DNA of 64,000 nt from Malurus cyaneus samueli (Eukaryota; Chordata; Aves; Passeriformes; Maluridae): contig CM019236.1 of NCBI GenBank assembly GCA_009741485.1, positions 65,712,439 to 65,776,438 of the forward strand, written 5' to 3'. A model generated the notes under the pieces. That model searched no databases, had not been told where the DNA came from, and saw nothing but the letters and a program-made list of their open reading frames with translations. Both the position numbers and the translations under genes were made by a program. Below, one piece after another: positions 1 through 13,470 of this stretch. Position 1 is the stretch's first letter; each line of letters opens with the position of its first letter.

Positions 1-49
1 TCCTTCACAGCAACAGCAGTAGACGAATTTCTGTCTTTGAGGAGATAAT

Positions 50-260
50 TTTTTTGATGTCTTTTTGGTTGTGTTTTTGATATGATTGCTGGAGTTATTT
101 TTTTTTTTAAATCTATTTTGTTTCTTTTTTCCTTTGTTTTATTTTTTTCTTGTTGGTTTTATATGTTTGTTTTTGGATCTAGTCTTTGCATGTTTTTTGA
201 TTTGGCTGTGGTTAGCATTTTTTTTGGGTTCAGCTTTTTGGTAACTTCTTAATTTTGTCT
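50..260. repeat. T-rich low-complexity tract
   Basis: The plus strand is dominated by runs of T broken by G or GG. No tandem period or transposon terminus is visible. It is low-complexity sequence of the type seen repeatedly in the left flank. Confidence 0.6.
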
Positions 261-1916
261 TGTTTCCTTATTCCACTGGACTGATTTTATAGTGATTGTT
301 CAAATCATATGATGACAAAACTTCATCTCAAATCTGATCTTTTTTGTTACATGTTAAATATTTTGTTATTAGTTTGCAGAATATTATCACTCATTAATCT
401 CATTCAAACTGAAGTTATATAGTTCTGGATAAAGACAGGGAACACAATGACTTCTATAATGACCTCTGATCTGGAGTTGTTTTCAAGCCACTGCCTGAAT
501 AAAAAAATAATAGTAAGAGAATCTTTATGTTCTTAGCTTACTTGTTTCTATTGAGATAATCGGTCTTCAATTAATACAGATAGAAGTACTCTTATATGAG
601 ATATTTATTTGTTGATAATGTCGTTAGATGTGCGAGAGGAGAGTGGTATTACTATGGTATTTCACTGATTGTTTGATATATCGAAGTTTATTAGCTGTTA
701 TCAAGTTCTCCCAGATATTTAGATGTCCGTGTTAAACTTACATGACTTCTGCCCGGCTATGAGACGATAAGAATTTGGTCACCAATTCGTTAATTAAGAG
801 GAATATATAAATTATAAAAAGTTTCATCAAAAAAGCTTTTTTATTAGTTAATTTTTCCAATGTTATATGCTGTCAACGAAAGATAAGTCCTGTATGATGT
901 TTTCTTTCGCATTTCATCAAAAAAGCCTTGAATTCCACTTATTATTGTCATTATTAAAATCATTAACCAATAGTGGACAAAACTAATAATTAAAAGATAA
1001 AATTAATATATTGAACTGCAAGTATTTTTGTTAATGTCGGCATACAGTAGGAAAAAAACACACAAATCACGCATCAAGATATATACTTTAAAACATTAAA
1101 AGTATTAAATATTAATTCCTGTGAATTCTTTGAATATAAGTGTACCTCTTTAAGTGTAGCTTTTAAACCTTACACATTTTTCAGGGTGCAAACAAATTTG
1201 TGCGAACTAAAAGTTGATTTGACATGCTAACAAGTATGGAGAAATCAGGTATATACTAGTCTCTTCAGATGCTCATTCTTTATATGATTTCAGCGGTTAT
1301 GACTAAAATAATATTCGACAGGAGTTCACCAGAATATTTTAAAATGTTAATATCCATATTTTCGGTGCTATCCATCTCTATGCTCAATTACGGAATACTG
1401 AGAAAAAAAAACAGAAATAAAAGAAAGTATCTCAGCCGTGGGGCAACTACATGGATGATCGTTACAAAATATCTATACAGCTAGGCAGGAGAAACAGACT
1501 CACTGCTTGATGTGTATGGGATGCTTTTCCACCAGTGTGAGTGCTAAAGCTGTCATCCTACCAAGATCAAACATGGTACATTCTGGTTTGAATCAACTGA
1601 ATACGATGGATTTCAACAGCTGGGCTCTGCACTCAGCTGCTGAATTTCTTTACAGTAGTCGTTTTAGCATCTTTAGTCAATTATTCATGGCTTGCAATTT
1701 GTCATGAAGGAAGCAGCTGAATATCTTGATGCTTTTATAAATCAAACAGATGTGAAGAAATGAAATTCACTCACCAAGCAAGGTTTAAACCAAAGCCTGC
1801 TATCTTTAGAGGTGCTATATTTAGTCCCTCATTTAAATGGTAAAGGTCTACATAGGATGGAATTCCAAAGAGCCAGATCTTTACCATGTACTTGCGTGTT
1901 CAGAATTGTTGGCATT

Positions 1917-2047
1917 AAAAAAGACAAACAAAAAAAAAAAAAACAAAACAAACAAAAACAAAAACATGATGAAACCACGAAAAAAAAACACCAAAAAACC
2001 AAACAAAACAACACACGAATGCAACAACAAACAAAGCAAAAAAAAGG
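1917..2047. repeat. A-rich (AAAC-like) low-complexity tract
   Basis: About 130 bases consist almost wholly of A runs separated by single C or G, giving an irregular AAAC/AAACA pattern. Lysine/asparagine/glutamine-rich frames on the plus strand and phenylalanine-rich frames on the minus strand here are translation artefacts of this composition. Confidence 0.75.
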
Positions 2048-4844
2048 GGAGTATGACACATCTTCCCCAGTTATAACAGCAGTATACTATTAAAGTTTTA
2101 CTTAGAGATTCAGACAGAGGTGTCATTAAGCCTGTAATTGGCATGACTTTTGAACATTTCATTTTTGTAAAAGCCTTTGAATATGTTTAAGTTCCTGCAT
2201 AACACCACTGCTGTCTCATAAATGTGCAGCCCTGAAAAAATGAGAGGTGATGCATATCTCATGCATTTCCTGTGGGTAAAATAAGGTTTATGATCTTCAT
2301 CCATAAACAGTCTTGAGTTGAAAATTATATGCATGCTGGCATTGTGTGAATGAAAAGTTTCTGCATCTGGCAAAACATCGACTTGAAGAAACAATAAAAA
2401 GAGACAATGTATTATACAGGTTTAGCAAGGGGCAGCCAAGAGCCTTGTTGTGCCTCTCTGCCTACATTTCTCCATTAGCAACCTCTGTTGTGGTACATGC
2501 TTTGAGATACATTATGGCAATTTCCTTCTTTGTAATCCTTGCTTTCCTTTCTCTCCAATACCACAAAACTCCTGCAGCTTTTGAAGCATTTATCCAAGTA
2601 TCTATTTATCCATTTTATGTATTTTCTCTGAACTGCAAGTTTGAAAAGTTTACTAATGTGTCAAGTTTTAATTGAAATGCAGTTCTATCCTAATGCATGA
2701 GATATTGAACAAAAAGAATACTGAGAACTATCATTATGAAACCCACCTACAGTCTGAGAGACAGGATAGATGAGGTGTAGTAAGAGGGAGACATTACCTA
2801 CCAAGAATACACATAAGGATATTCAGCAGCACACATAAATACGACAAACAGGATTATTAGTAAGACATTATGATTTCTCATTCATTGATAAATCTGATGA
2901 TGGCAGTTTTTGGTAACAGAGGAGGATGACTTTTTTCCAAGTTATTTTAGCTGTCTCTTTAGGAAGGTCTACATTTTTGTAAGGATAAAACACTCTAAAT
3001 TCTTTAATCATCCAAGCTAAAATATCACTGAAAATACCTCCCTCCTTCCTTCACCATGCCCCACATTCACCCTCCGAGTGTCACATCCCTTATTATTGAC
3101 CCATCTGGGTGAAGAAAAGTGTACAAAATCATGTTGCCTATATATTTGAGACTTCCTGCACTTAGTCTTGTTAATTTCAGCCAGATTTTCCACAGAGATT
3201 ATCAAAATACAATACTATAAAATTTGTGAAATTTCAGAATTTAGGTGATAGACTCAAGGTTCTGATTCCACTGAGAAAAAAAATCCTGATGCATAAACTT
3301 ACATGTTCTATTTGATGCTAGGGGAAACTCTAGCAGGAAATGTCTCAGAGGTCAGACATAGTAAGAAATTTGTCTGCAGTATCTGCTCTTTCAGAAGTGG
3401 GGTTAGGAGGACTGTGAGACTTGAAAGTAAAAAACACTGTTCATAACTTGTCACAAAATAAACCCTGTCTTCTCTCTCTCTCTTTTTTTTTTAATTAATT
3501 TAAATCTTGTGCAATTTTAATTTTAAATAAACGATGGTCAGCTTTCACCTTCGTTACAGATTTTTATGTTTAGGCTCATAATCTAAAGTGATTAGTTGAA
3601 ATACTTCAATCTAATGGAACTGTAAAACTTGGCAGTGGGATATGCCCAATGTAATGAATATGTGGTTGTAAATGGTCTGACAATCTGAATACAGCTGAGA
3701 GCAATTTCAGTGTCATGCTGCAGTGCCTTATGCACTAGGAACAGTAGACTTTTAGCAGTTTAAAGTTAGGATGAGCAGACAGCCAGAACTACAGTTTCTT
3801 TTCAGAAAACTTATACAAAACACCGTTGGGCAAAAGTCTTAATTTGTTATGAAAAATAGTTTTGATAGTCATGAGATCAGGTCCTCTGTATGCAGCTGAT
3901 TAAGTCTATATATTTCATCTCCAGATCGCAGATACTTATCTATTATATATATATTTATATAGATTTACTTTTGGTTGTCAATATTGACGGAACTTTTCAA
4001 AATTACCAGTCTCTTAAAGAAAACTTTTTTCCCCTGTCCATTCCAGAAATTTGACCTATTTAGGACACTTTCTAGCAGAGTTCTGAGGCATATTACTGAC
4101 TTATCTAATACTAGGATTTTCTGTAACGCATTGAGGCTTCAAAAGCGTTATAATAATCTGAGACACAGAATAAGTTAGCAAAGCCTGCTATTGTAGTTCT
4201 TTGTACTTGGGGGTTTTACTAATCACTTTTATTGATTCTAGGAAGGTTTTATTTGCACAGGGATTGTTTTGCTGGCACCACTACTAAAAATGCATATGTA
4301 ATTTGCATTTTATCACCTGTTTCTTGTCAAGAAGTTACACTTATGAAAATTTGTGATGGGCCAAAAAAATTCTGCCTGTGAAAATACACACATTCGATGG
4401 AAACATCTGCACAACACCTCACCTAATATTCCTTCTTCCTACAGACCCTTTTCTGCCCTCTGGGTTATTTGGGATATGTATTTTACATCAATCTGCTATC
4501 CCAATTTTATTCAACTGGATTTTTAAAAAAAATATTCCTAAATGTAGATATCCATTTGCCTTTTTGAAACCTGATAAAAGACCATTTTTACTGGAAGGCC
4601 AAGTACTCACAAATTCACTGCCTGCGGACGGAATAACACTGAAAATCTTTTGCAATATTTTCACATGACTTTCTGTGGGTTAATATTTACAGTTATGCTG
4701 ACTTTAAAGGTGTAAAAAATTAATTGGCAAGTCCACATGTAGCCCTTGTAGTTATTCCAAAAAGAAATACAGGTATCTTATTTTTTTCCTTTCTCCTCTT
4801 GATATTTTCCTTTTCTTATCTAAGTTTTCTTCATGATTACAGAT

Positions 4845-4965
4845 GGAAAAAAAAACCAAAACCCCAACAACAAATCCCCCAAAACAAGCAAGCAAACAAG
4901 AATCTCGCAACCCGACAGCAACCACAGACCAACCAAAGAACCACAAAAAATGCCACACTCACAGA
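4845..4965. repeat. A/C-rich low-complexity tract
   Basis: Plus strand is A-rich with frequent C and CC (AAAACCCC and CAAACAAG-like words). It mirrors, in opposite orientation, the T/G-rich tracts at 8,350-8,465 and 9,505-9,600. No regular unit length can be assigned. Confidence 0.65.
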
Positions 4966-7900
4966 AACTAAGTATCCAGTGACAAAACTGACCACTTACC
5001 GTTGGCATTAAGTCTGCTCCAATTGTGGCCTCTATCTCTGCAGGTTTTGCACTATTTGTAGGGCAATCACTTCATTGTCATAAGCTTATTTAGTAGTTAA
5101 AATGTCATAATTTTCAGTCAGATTTGTGTCTGCCTGTTTTTAATGCAGGTATGATTATGTTAAAAAGTTCAACTGCATCTAGGCTGCCTTGGTATGTGGC
5201 ATCTCATGGAACAAGTCAACCATCAGATTAGGACCACGTAGTTAGACAGAAGCGTTTATGAACTGTAAAACAGTAATTGGCTTATGTGATTGGTCTGCCA
5301 TTATATGCGTCATGATTTTGTTCTGTGTGCAGATTATAGTGAGTTTCCTAGTTGGGGTTTAGCATGTGGTGGCTGGGAGTGTTGTCTGACACAGCCTGAA
5401 AAACAATTGCTGACCAATCATTTTACTTGTATAAGTTTTGTTCAATGTGAAGATTGTTAATTATTTTCACTATTAATACTGGCCCCTGAAGTTGCTGCTC
5501 TTTCTGAACAGTTGAAAATGTTTCCTATCGGTTCTATCTTGTAGTAAAATAGATTTATATTTATATTCTTCAGAGCAACAATTCATTTATGTAGCAATTT
5601 ATCTCTGATCAGAAATGTGATCAGTAGTGTGTAACGTAATTTAATACACTAGTTAATGAATAAAAAGATTCCTGGCATAGGTATAAAGAAACCTGATTAA
5701 ACACAGAACAAAATTAGTTCAAAGATAAGAAGAAAAAAATTACACTGTTATTACCAAGGGTGTACTCAATTTGCTTCGTGTTAGGTAACGCAAAATTCAC
5801 CTACCCTGATAAATTCCAAGTCATGGAGATATGGTAGGCATATCTGTAATGATGCAAGCATGAAAGTTTCATATCATCCATAGATATCTATAATAATCTA
5901 ATTTTTTATCCAGCTGTATGAATAAAGCAGGATTTTTTTTTATCCATTGAATACGACAGGAAAATTCTAGATGTCCGGGCCTTAATTGTATTTTGTGATG
6001 ATGAATTTAATAAGTTTATTACATGATTAATGATCCTAATAGAACCTATTTGGTCGACATAAGTGAGCCAGTAGCCAAGCTTAAGGCAGGATAGAGCCTA
6101 AGTCTCTGCATATATCTTTCTAGAAACAAATAGGTCCTGCTTTTACATATATTGGGAGAACAACCGTCCTCAGATGAAAGTTGAGCTAAAATGGAAAAAA
6201 AGGAGTGTTAATTTTCCATTATTAATTATGCTTTTAGGGATTTTGCCTTGTTATGAAGGCAAAACTAATTCATACTAATATTAACATGGTTAACCGTGGT
6301 ATGGCAAAAATAAAATATCTTACTGAAATCCATGGCACTTGTAAAACAAATTTGGAATATTCTGATTTATCTTCTCCCTTATGGCACTTGGTATTCAGAA
6401 TATCTTCATTGACTTCTGCTGAATAAAGAAGAGAAGGTAACCTTTTTATTAGCTTTGTATTATGCTTTAAAAACATGATGCATTAAGAGAAGTCATGATT
6501 AATTGCTGTTGTGCAAAACAGTGTACTTATTCATCAGAATTCAGGTACAGTACTGTAACATTTTAAGGCATTATTGCAGATGCCAGCCAACTCCTTTGCA
6601 GCAGCAAGATCGATGTTATCTTTTTTGATTGATGTCTCTGACATTGTGGCATTCAAAACAGAGCAAAACTTTATATACTTTTAAGAGATGATAAATATAA
6701 ACTTATGGTATGAGAAATTACTATGTGCATAAGCTACAAATCTCCAGTGGAGGTTTTGCAGCTGTTAGGATGTCCTTCACTGAAGGAAAGCAGACACAGA
6801 ATTTTGGGAAGTAGAGGCTACAAGAGTTAGGTGATATTTCTATTTCAGGATATTTTTAGCCAAACAACTTCTTTCTCATTCTTTTGCAACACAGAAACCT
6901 AGTTTCTGCAGCACATAAAAGGGAGTTCTTACCCAAAACCTATATTTTCACTGTTCTCTATAAGTATGTTGTGCTTATCTCAAGGCAGGATTGAAGGCAC
7001 CTGTTCATAAATCAGTTCTTCAGTTCAGACAGTAAGCAGTCCTCCAGGGAGTTAATAAAAATAAACACTGGATGAGCATCATGTTCACACCAGATGAGAG
7101 AAGGTTAGCAAAATCATGGTGAACTTAGAAATATGAAATGCCTAAACTATGGACAGGGTGTGAGTTAGTCTGTGAATTTTTCTGCTGTATTCACCAGGTA
7201 ACCTTCCAGTTCTTTAAGTCAACATTTTTTTTGAAACATGTAAATAGTTTTGAAAATGGTAAGGCAGGGGCTGAAAGCTAGCAGATATAACAACTTTTAT
7301 TTGAATAATTGGACTAGTCTGACATTATATAGTAAAACACAAGGCCTCTTGAAAAATACTGTTGCCACATGATTTTTAATTGACAATATTTGTCATGACT
7401 CTTTGGTTGTGCTAATTGATGTTTCGCATTGGAATAGGAACAATATAAGCACTAATCGGAGCACATACATAATTTTTTTGGAGGTGGAATCATGAAGAAG
7501 GGTATTAATTTCCTTGAAGAGATTCATGGAGAAGAGGAAAAAAAAAACCACTGCTAATGAATAGGAATAAGAGTGGCCGAAAAAAAGGCAAGAAATAAAA
7601 TAATTTAAAATATTCAGTCAATAAATTTTACACCAGAGAGGTGTAAAAGAAAAATAAGATGTTTTAACTGCAGAAATAATGTATATTTCACAGTGTCTGG
7701 TAGCTGACCTGACCAAAGCTGATGTGCAAAGTAAAATCTTCAGATTTTGACCAGGTTTTCATTTCAGGTAGTTAGATGTTAGTTGAGGAGTGTTTAGGGT
7801 GATGAGAAATTGTGGCAGGAAATGCATAAGCAGTATTGACATAGGACTTTTCTTGCGTTTGAAGAGAGTCAACCAAGGCAGAACTGTCCTACCTGCCCTG

Positions 7901-8339
7901 TGGATTTGGTTAACTTCTTTTCATAGCAGCTATAGAATCATACATTCTGTGCAATCGGTGTCAATCACTTTCTTCAGTTAATGTGTATCTAGTCATGACA
8001 GAACCACCACAAATGAAACAATAACTTAAAAAGAATTAATGGTTCTTGATTACATGGGTGCATTACAGTGAACAGAACTGGGAGTATCTTCCAGTAACCC
8101 TCCACACTGCAGCTGTTTGCTAAAGCTAGTCAAGATACAGGCATCAAAAAGAGAAAGTAGGTTTTTCTGATTTGTGAAAGCCAGATGGAACTGGAACAAA
8201 ATTGTGGCTAAAGCAACAAAAGAAAGTATCAAGTTGCCATGTTTGGTGTGAATAATTTTACATTTCCAATTATCTTGAATTATTCTAACTGCTAACTTTT
8301 CTGTTTTCTTAAAGTATTCTGTTTGTAATTTGAATCTTT

Positions 8340-8465
8340 GGAGGTTGGTGGTTTGGTTTTTTTTTTTTTTTGTTTGATCTAGATTGGTTGGGTTTGTTGG
8401 ATTCTTCGCTTTGGTTTGAGGTAGTGGTGAGGGTTGTGTGTTTTGTTTTGTTTTGGAGGGTTTTG
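8340..8465. repeat. T/G-rich low-complexity tract
   Basis: The plus strand contains repeated GGTTTGGTT- and TTTTGTTTT-like words, including a long T run near 8,360. It resembles the tracts at 9,505-9,600 and 9,795-9,875. Confidence 0.65.
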
Positions 8466-9504
8466 GGCAGTTTTAATAAAAGGATTCAGGGACTCTCCAA
8501 CAGTGTTTAGACTGTTCCACTATATACCAGTTACATTGTAAGATGCCTTACAAAGATAAGTTGTGAAAAATAAAATATAGCTCTCCTTTTTTATCATTTT
8601 CCCTTGGTTCTTGATTTGAAAATATTGGCAAATTCCAACATGACGATTGTTAATTAAGGCTAAACAAATGTATAAAATTGCTATGGACGAATAACCACTT
8701 CAGATGTAAATGATTCAGGTCTGTACTTGTCCAAACCTCTTATTTTCTAAAAGAGACAGCTCTGCAGTGCATCTGTGGTGGAGTATATCGTTGTATTTGA
8801 CATGCCCTCCTTAGGCTCTATAGTGAATAATTTCTTCTGTAGTGGTCAATATGGGACAAACTCAATGTAATCACTGCTGAGCGGTAATTGCATCATTATA
8901 ATAATGTACCCATTGAAAAATTTTGCTCCTGACACCTTAGGAAATTCAAAATTTCGATCTTTCTTACCCATGTTCAATGAGGGAGAAGACATACATTCAC
9001 ATTGGTAAGTAGCAAAACCAAATTCCAGTAAATCACATATTCTGTACTTCAAATAAATTAGAAGATGGCAAATATATTCTAACTGAAATAGGTTTGCGAA
9101 AAGGAAAAATCACAGAGGTTCAGTGTGCCTTAATTAACTGAATCTAATTCCCTCACGTAACTGCTTTGTGATTTATAATATAGATAGCTTTAATCCTGAT
9201 GACACGGTAGTATTGCATTTGTCCACACTCAAAGCTACTCAGAAAGAATTCTGTAAATGCTAGAGTATGTATATTTTTCTACAGATAAATTCTGGATCAA
9301 AAACATGCCAAATACTTCAAATTCCTTAAAATCAACACAAAAACCTTGCAAGCTCATTTCATGACAGCTCTGAAAAGTAGACATAATGATTTATAAGGAT
9401 ATATTGTGGTGAATACACCAAATGGTGACAAGTTGAAGGTGTGCTAAAGAAGGAAGCTGAACAAGCTTAGATAAATGAAATTTATTTCATAATGTACTAG
9501 ACTG

Positions 9505-9875
9505 GTTATTGTTTTTTTGTGTTTTGGATTTTTGGTTGGTTGGTTTGGTTTTGGATTTTCTTTGTTCTTGTTTTGGTTTGGTTTTCTTTGGTTTTTTAAT
9601 GGAATTCAAAATCATGCATTATATTAATTTTACATTTTTACAGGTTTTAAAAGGTTGAGAAATTACTATGATGGTAGATGGTAAAATTAACTATAGTCAT
9701 TCAAGGTTATGGAAGACTGAAGGGAAGAATGAGAGATTGCATTACAGGAATGAAGATGAAGATGTTTAAATCATCGAATCTGTTAGATTTAACACTACTT
9801 TTTTTGGTTGTGTTGTTTTTTTGGTTTTTTTTGTTTGGTTTTTTTTTTGGTTTTTGGTTCTTTTTTTCTTTAAGC
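9505..9875. repeat. Two clustered GGTTT-type low-complexity tracts
   Basis: Two T/G-rich blocks (about 9,505-9,600 and 9,795-9,875), built of degenerate TTGGTTTGG and TTTTTTGGTTTTT words, lie either side of ordinary AT-rich sequence. The phenylalanine/tryptophan-rich frame across the second block is compositional. Confidence 0.65.
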
Positions 9876-10979
9876 TTTATAATTTCCACTAAGTTGCAGT
9901 TCTCTCACAGTTGCATTTTCATTCCTACTAATGTCATGCAGGGATCATAAGATTTGTATGTTGTTTTATTCGGTTTAGAACATATTTCCAAAAAACACAT
10001 TTCTTACTTTTCCCCAGTGGTATAGTAAGCTGTACTTCTTTTTATCAAAATATAATACAAGTTCTGAGCAAATGTGTGTTAATGCAAATAAGAAAATGTA
10101 ATACAGCATTTCTATGCTTCACTTCAACAGAAAGAATAATTACACAGTATCAATTTTAATGAGACCGAAGTAAAGAAACTCACAAAGAGCAACTACTGCC
10201 AGGCCTTAGGACTCCTTATTTTCTCTTTAGTCAATTTTTTTCCTGTGCAAAACTTTGGATGAAGCAGAAAAACTTGGCTGTCAGAACTGCATGAAACACA
10301 GGGTGATAGTAAGGGTGAAGCCTCTCCAAAAGAAATTACCTGTTTCATAAAAAGTGTTAAACTGAATGTTTAACCTTCAACAAAGAATACATCATCCAGA
10401 GCTACAGGGAAAATGGGGGACATCAATTTCATGGTATCCTTTTTCAGATTGCCCAGGATACGAAAAGAGAGTCGCACACCTAGCACAAAATTATCCTGCT
10501 TTTCAATCAGCTTTCTTTTATGCTAGACACTACACTAAAAGATGGTTTTTCCCAGATGACTTATGTAGTGAGAACTAAGAATGTGAACATGAGCGAGAAA
10601 AGTTGAAAAGCAGGATTATTAAAGAAGAAACAAAAGATAATATTAAGGAATGATAAGAAGATTATAGAAAGAAAAATATAATACATGTCAGAAAAAAAAG
10701 GACAAATTTCACCAACAAATGTAAGACAAGAAATATTGAAAACAGTGGTGGGAAAAAAGATGACGGAAACAATGGAAAAAGATACAAGAACATTAACTTA
10801 AAACACCCTATCAGTGTCATATAACAGTGAAACATGATTCACAGATGTCTATAGCCCAAATAGCAGGTGATACATCTGCTCTTTGAAAAGCTGGTGAAAT
10901 TTAATTCAAATGTTGTTCGATTTCACTTATGCATCTAGAAGATTAGAGAACACCTTCACTCTGTCATTGCACTGAAGGC

Positions 10980-11705
10980 TGTCTTGGGTTGATTATGATA
11001 ACACTCTATTCCTGTATTCCGTCTGCTTGTATGCCCAAAAGGTGCGCTGTGCTTTAAATGCAACCCAGAAGAAGGGGCAGAGGTGGCTGGAAGACAGCGT
11101 GTCAGTTTAAAAGCCTGGGACTGCCACCCAGCCAGAACTTTTGGGAGCTCAGCTTCAGTGCTTTTGGGCGGGGAGTTCTGCTCACAGAGTAAGGGAATTA
11201 CGCTGCTGCCGCTTAGCTAGCTCAGGTTTGTTACTTGGGCAAACAGCTCTCCCTGGACTGCCACCCCTTCTGTGACTCCTGTGATTTTCTGGAGCAGATT
11301 GGCAGGGCTGGCGGCAAGAACCAGGAGGCAAACGCTGATCAGCTGGGCACCAGCCGGGACAGCCGTGGGCGTTCCTCCATCTTGTACCGGACTCCAGAGA
11401 AGCCAAGCCAGGCAGAAAAAAGGCACACCAAGGCCTCTGTTTTATCTGCAGTGAGGAGAGGACTACCACAGGTTTTCCACTGTTGCCCAAGGGGCCAGGT
11501 GATTCTTTTTTTTTGTTATTTTTTTCCTGGGAACAGGAGCTACGCCATCTTTTCTTTGCACAAGTGAAAATGGGTTTGTGGGGGGAGGAGCGTGGCGTGC
11601 GTTCCTGGGTTTTAAATGTCCAACAGTACTCAGTTTCTTTAATTTGTGTCCTGTGGGCACCTTGTTTGTTAATAAACTATTTTTCTTTTCATAGTCGCCC
11701 AAACT
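10980..11705 (+). mobile_element. LTR-D, copy 1 (plus-strand ERV LTR)
   Basis: It starts with TGTCTTGGGTTGA, a typical TG LTR start. It is GC-richer than its surroundings and has an AATAAA signal at 11,671-11,676, as expected near the 3' part of a plus-strand LTR. The right edge is uncertain: no clean CA end with a target duplication could be fixed. Frames inside it on both strands (11,182-11,570) are not genes. I recall similar LTRs in bird genomes, but the family name was not checked. Confidence 0.7.
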
Positions 11706-12429
11706 CCTTTTTCATTATGGGTGGGAAAAAAATTATCAAACTTTTTACTTCAGAGGGAAACATTTATCCTGTAATTTTCTCTCTGAAAACGACAGAGACC
11801 AAGGCAACACAGCAAAATTTGGGGTGTCAAATGTATTCCTTTCAGGAGATGAACAATAAAGCCATTAGGATGCTAAGCAGTGAGTTTTCTCCATGTTTTA
11901 CACACAGTAGGATGGCTCCTGTGGTGGAGCATGTGTCTGGGCTTAAAACTGTTCTGAAATTGCATCAATAACATTTTCTAATTAAGAAATGCTTTTAATA
12001 ACTGCTCCACACTTTTCAATCTAGAATTCTAAAACAAACAAATAAGTGAATTAGTTCGGGGAGAAGCTTAGGACTGATCACACTATTTGCTAAAGACCTG
12101 TTTAATAATCACTGGAAGATGACAACCTGACTTCACACAATCTAGTCTTTGAAAGTGTGCTAAAGCGTCCTTTGCTAGACTGCAAAGTTTGCTCTCATTT
12201 CACATTGATTATAACCTTGGTGACACAACCAGCAGAGATTTTTTTGATTTTGTTGCACGGGAAATATTACAGTGTAGTTTTAGAAAAACTTTTAGAAGAA
12301 ACTTTTAGAAAAAACTTTTCTCCCTGCCTCTAAGACTTAAAATTTCCAAATAGCTTTTTAATTGTTGAATATTATTTCTTAACATAAATTATTTTTAGAA
12401 ATTTGTAGATTCTTGGCAGGACATACATT

Positions 12430-12979
12430 TGTTGTGGATTTATACACCCAGCCAGCAGCTCAGCCCATGCAGCCCCTGACACTCCTCCACCGTGAGATAG
12501 GGAGGAACTGGAAGGGAAAAGTGGGAGAACTTGTCAGTGAGATATAGACAGTTTAATCGGGAAAGTAGAAGCCACATATGCAAGCAAAGCAAAACAAGAA
12601 ATTCATTCACCTCTTCCCATGTGCAGGCAAGTGTTCAGCCATCTCCAGCGAGCAGCGCTTCCATCATTTTGGTGACTTGTGCAGACAAATGTCATCACTC
12701 TGAATTCTTCTCTATTTGTTCTTCATTTGCCCTCTTGCTGAGGAATTACATATTTTAGCCTGGAGTATCCTTTGGGTTATGGGGTCAACTGTCCTGGCTT
12801 TGTGTTCCTCAGGTCCTGTGGACCCCCATTGCTCATTGATGGGCTGAGAAGCAGAAAAGCCTTGGCTCAGGTCAAGCCTTGCAGCAATATGGAAACATCC
12901 TGTGGTTGTCACATGTGTGCACCACAAAGCAAGTGCCATACTACACTCTGATGAAATTGTCCTAGCCAAAATTAGCACA
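12430..12979 (-). mobile_element. LTR-G, copy 1 (minus-strand ERVL-type LTR)
   Basis: Read on the minus strand it starts TGTGCTAATTTTGGCTAGGA and ends near ATCCACAACA, a decayed TG...CA LTR of about 550 bases. The minus strand has an ATTAAA signal (plus-strand TTTAAT at 12,552-12,557). Its overall sequence resembles an abundant avian ERVL-type LTR known to me from memory. No certain target duplication was found; ACAT words near both ends are only suggestive. Confidence 0.7.
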
Positions 12980-13403
12980 TCATAATCTTTCAGTACACAA
13001 ACATATGCCAAGCAAGGGCAATCAAATAATCATCTAAGCATGATACAGCAGGATTTTGCATTCTTTATTTCACTGCAATTCAGAAGTGTGAATGTGTGAA
13101 TTAGCGGTGGATTAAAAAAGAACTTCTAATCACTGATTCAGCATACAGCCCAGGCATACATGTCTAGAAATAAGATGTCACTGTTTCTGAAAATAAAAAG
13201 GCATTTTTTCCAATGATGGCAAAGTGTGTGAAATGTTTTGTCTTTGATGTTATCAATCACATTTTTTTCTTGTACAATATGTGGTTATTTTGAAATTCTT
13301 ATCAAATAAAATGCTGAATTAATATTGTTTCTTATTTAAATATATGTTATTTATTCTTTCAAGAGTAAGGATTTGTTATCATACTAAAACTTTATTGCAT
13401 GTG

Positions 13404-13470
13404 TATTATTATATATATATATATATAATATATATATATAATATAATATATATTAATATATAAATATGTA
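13404..13470. repeat. (TA)n microsatellite, copy 1
   Basis: Nearly pure alternating T and A with AATATA interruptions. The tract is at the same unit position in all four copies but has a different length and phase in each. Confidence 0.85.

Larger units (their letters stand above)
1..10256. other. Single-copy AT-rich left flank without genes
   Basis: This stretch is AT-rich and non-repeated within the window. All open frames are short (about 110 codons or less), have no recognisable domains and mostly follow simple A- or T-rich tracts, so I call no coding sequence. No LTR termini, CR1 tail, tRNA-like fold or CpG-rich promoter was seen. Simple tracts inside it are listed separately. It is either deep intergenic or large-intron sequence; the two cannot be told apart here. 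Confidence 0.7.

Noticed and set aside
1829..2162. Phenylalanine/cysteine-rich frames resembling membrane peptides
   Set aside because: They are antisense translations of the A-rich tract at 1,917-2,047.
11182..11971. Overlapping frames up to 162 codons on both strands
   Set aside because: They fall in LTR-D and its 3' flank, are broken in other copies and show no protein motif.
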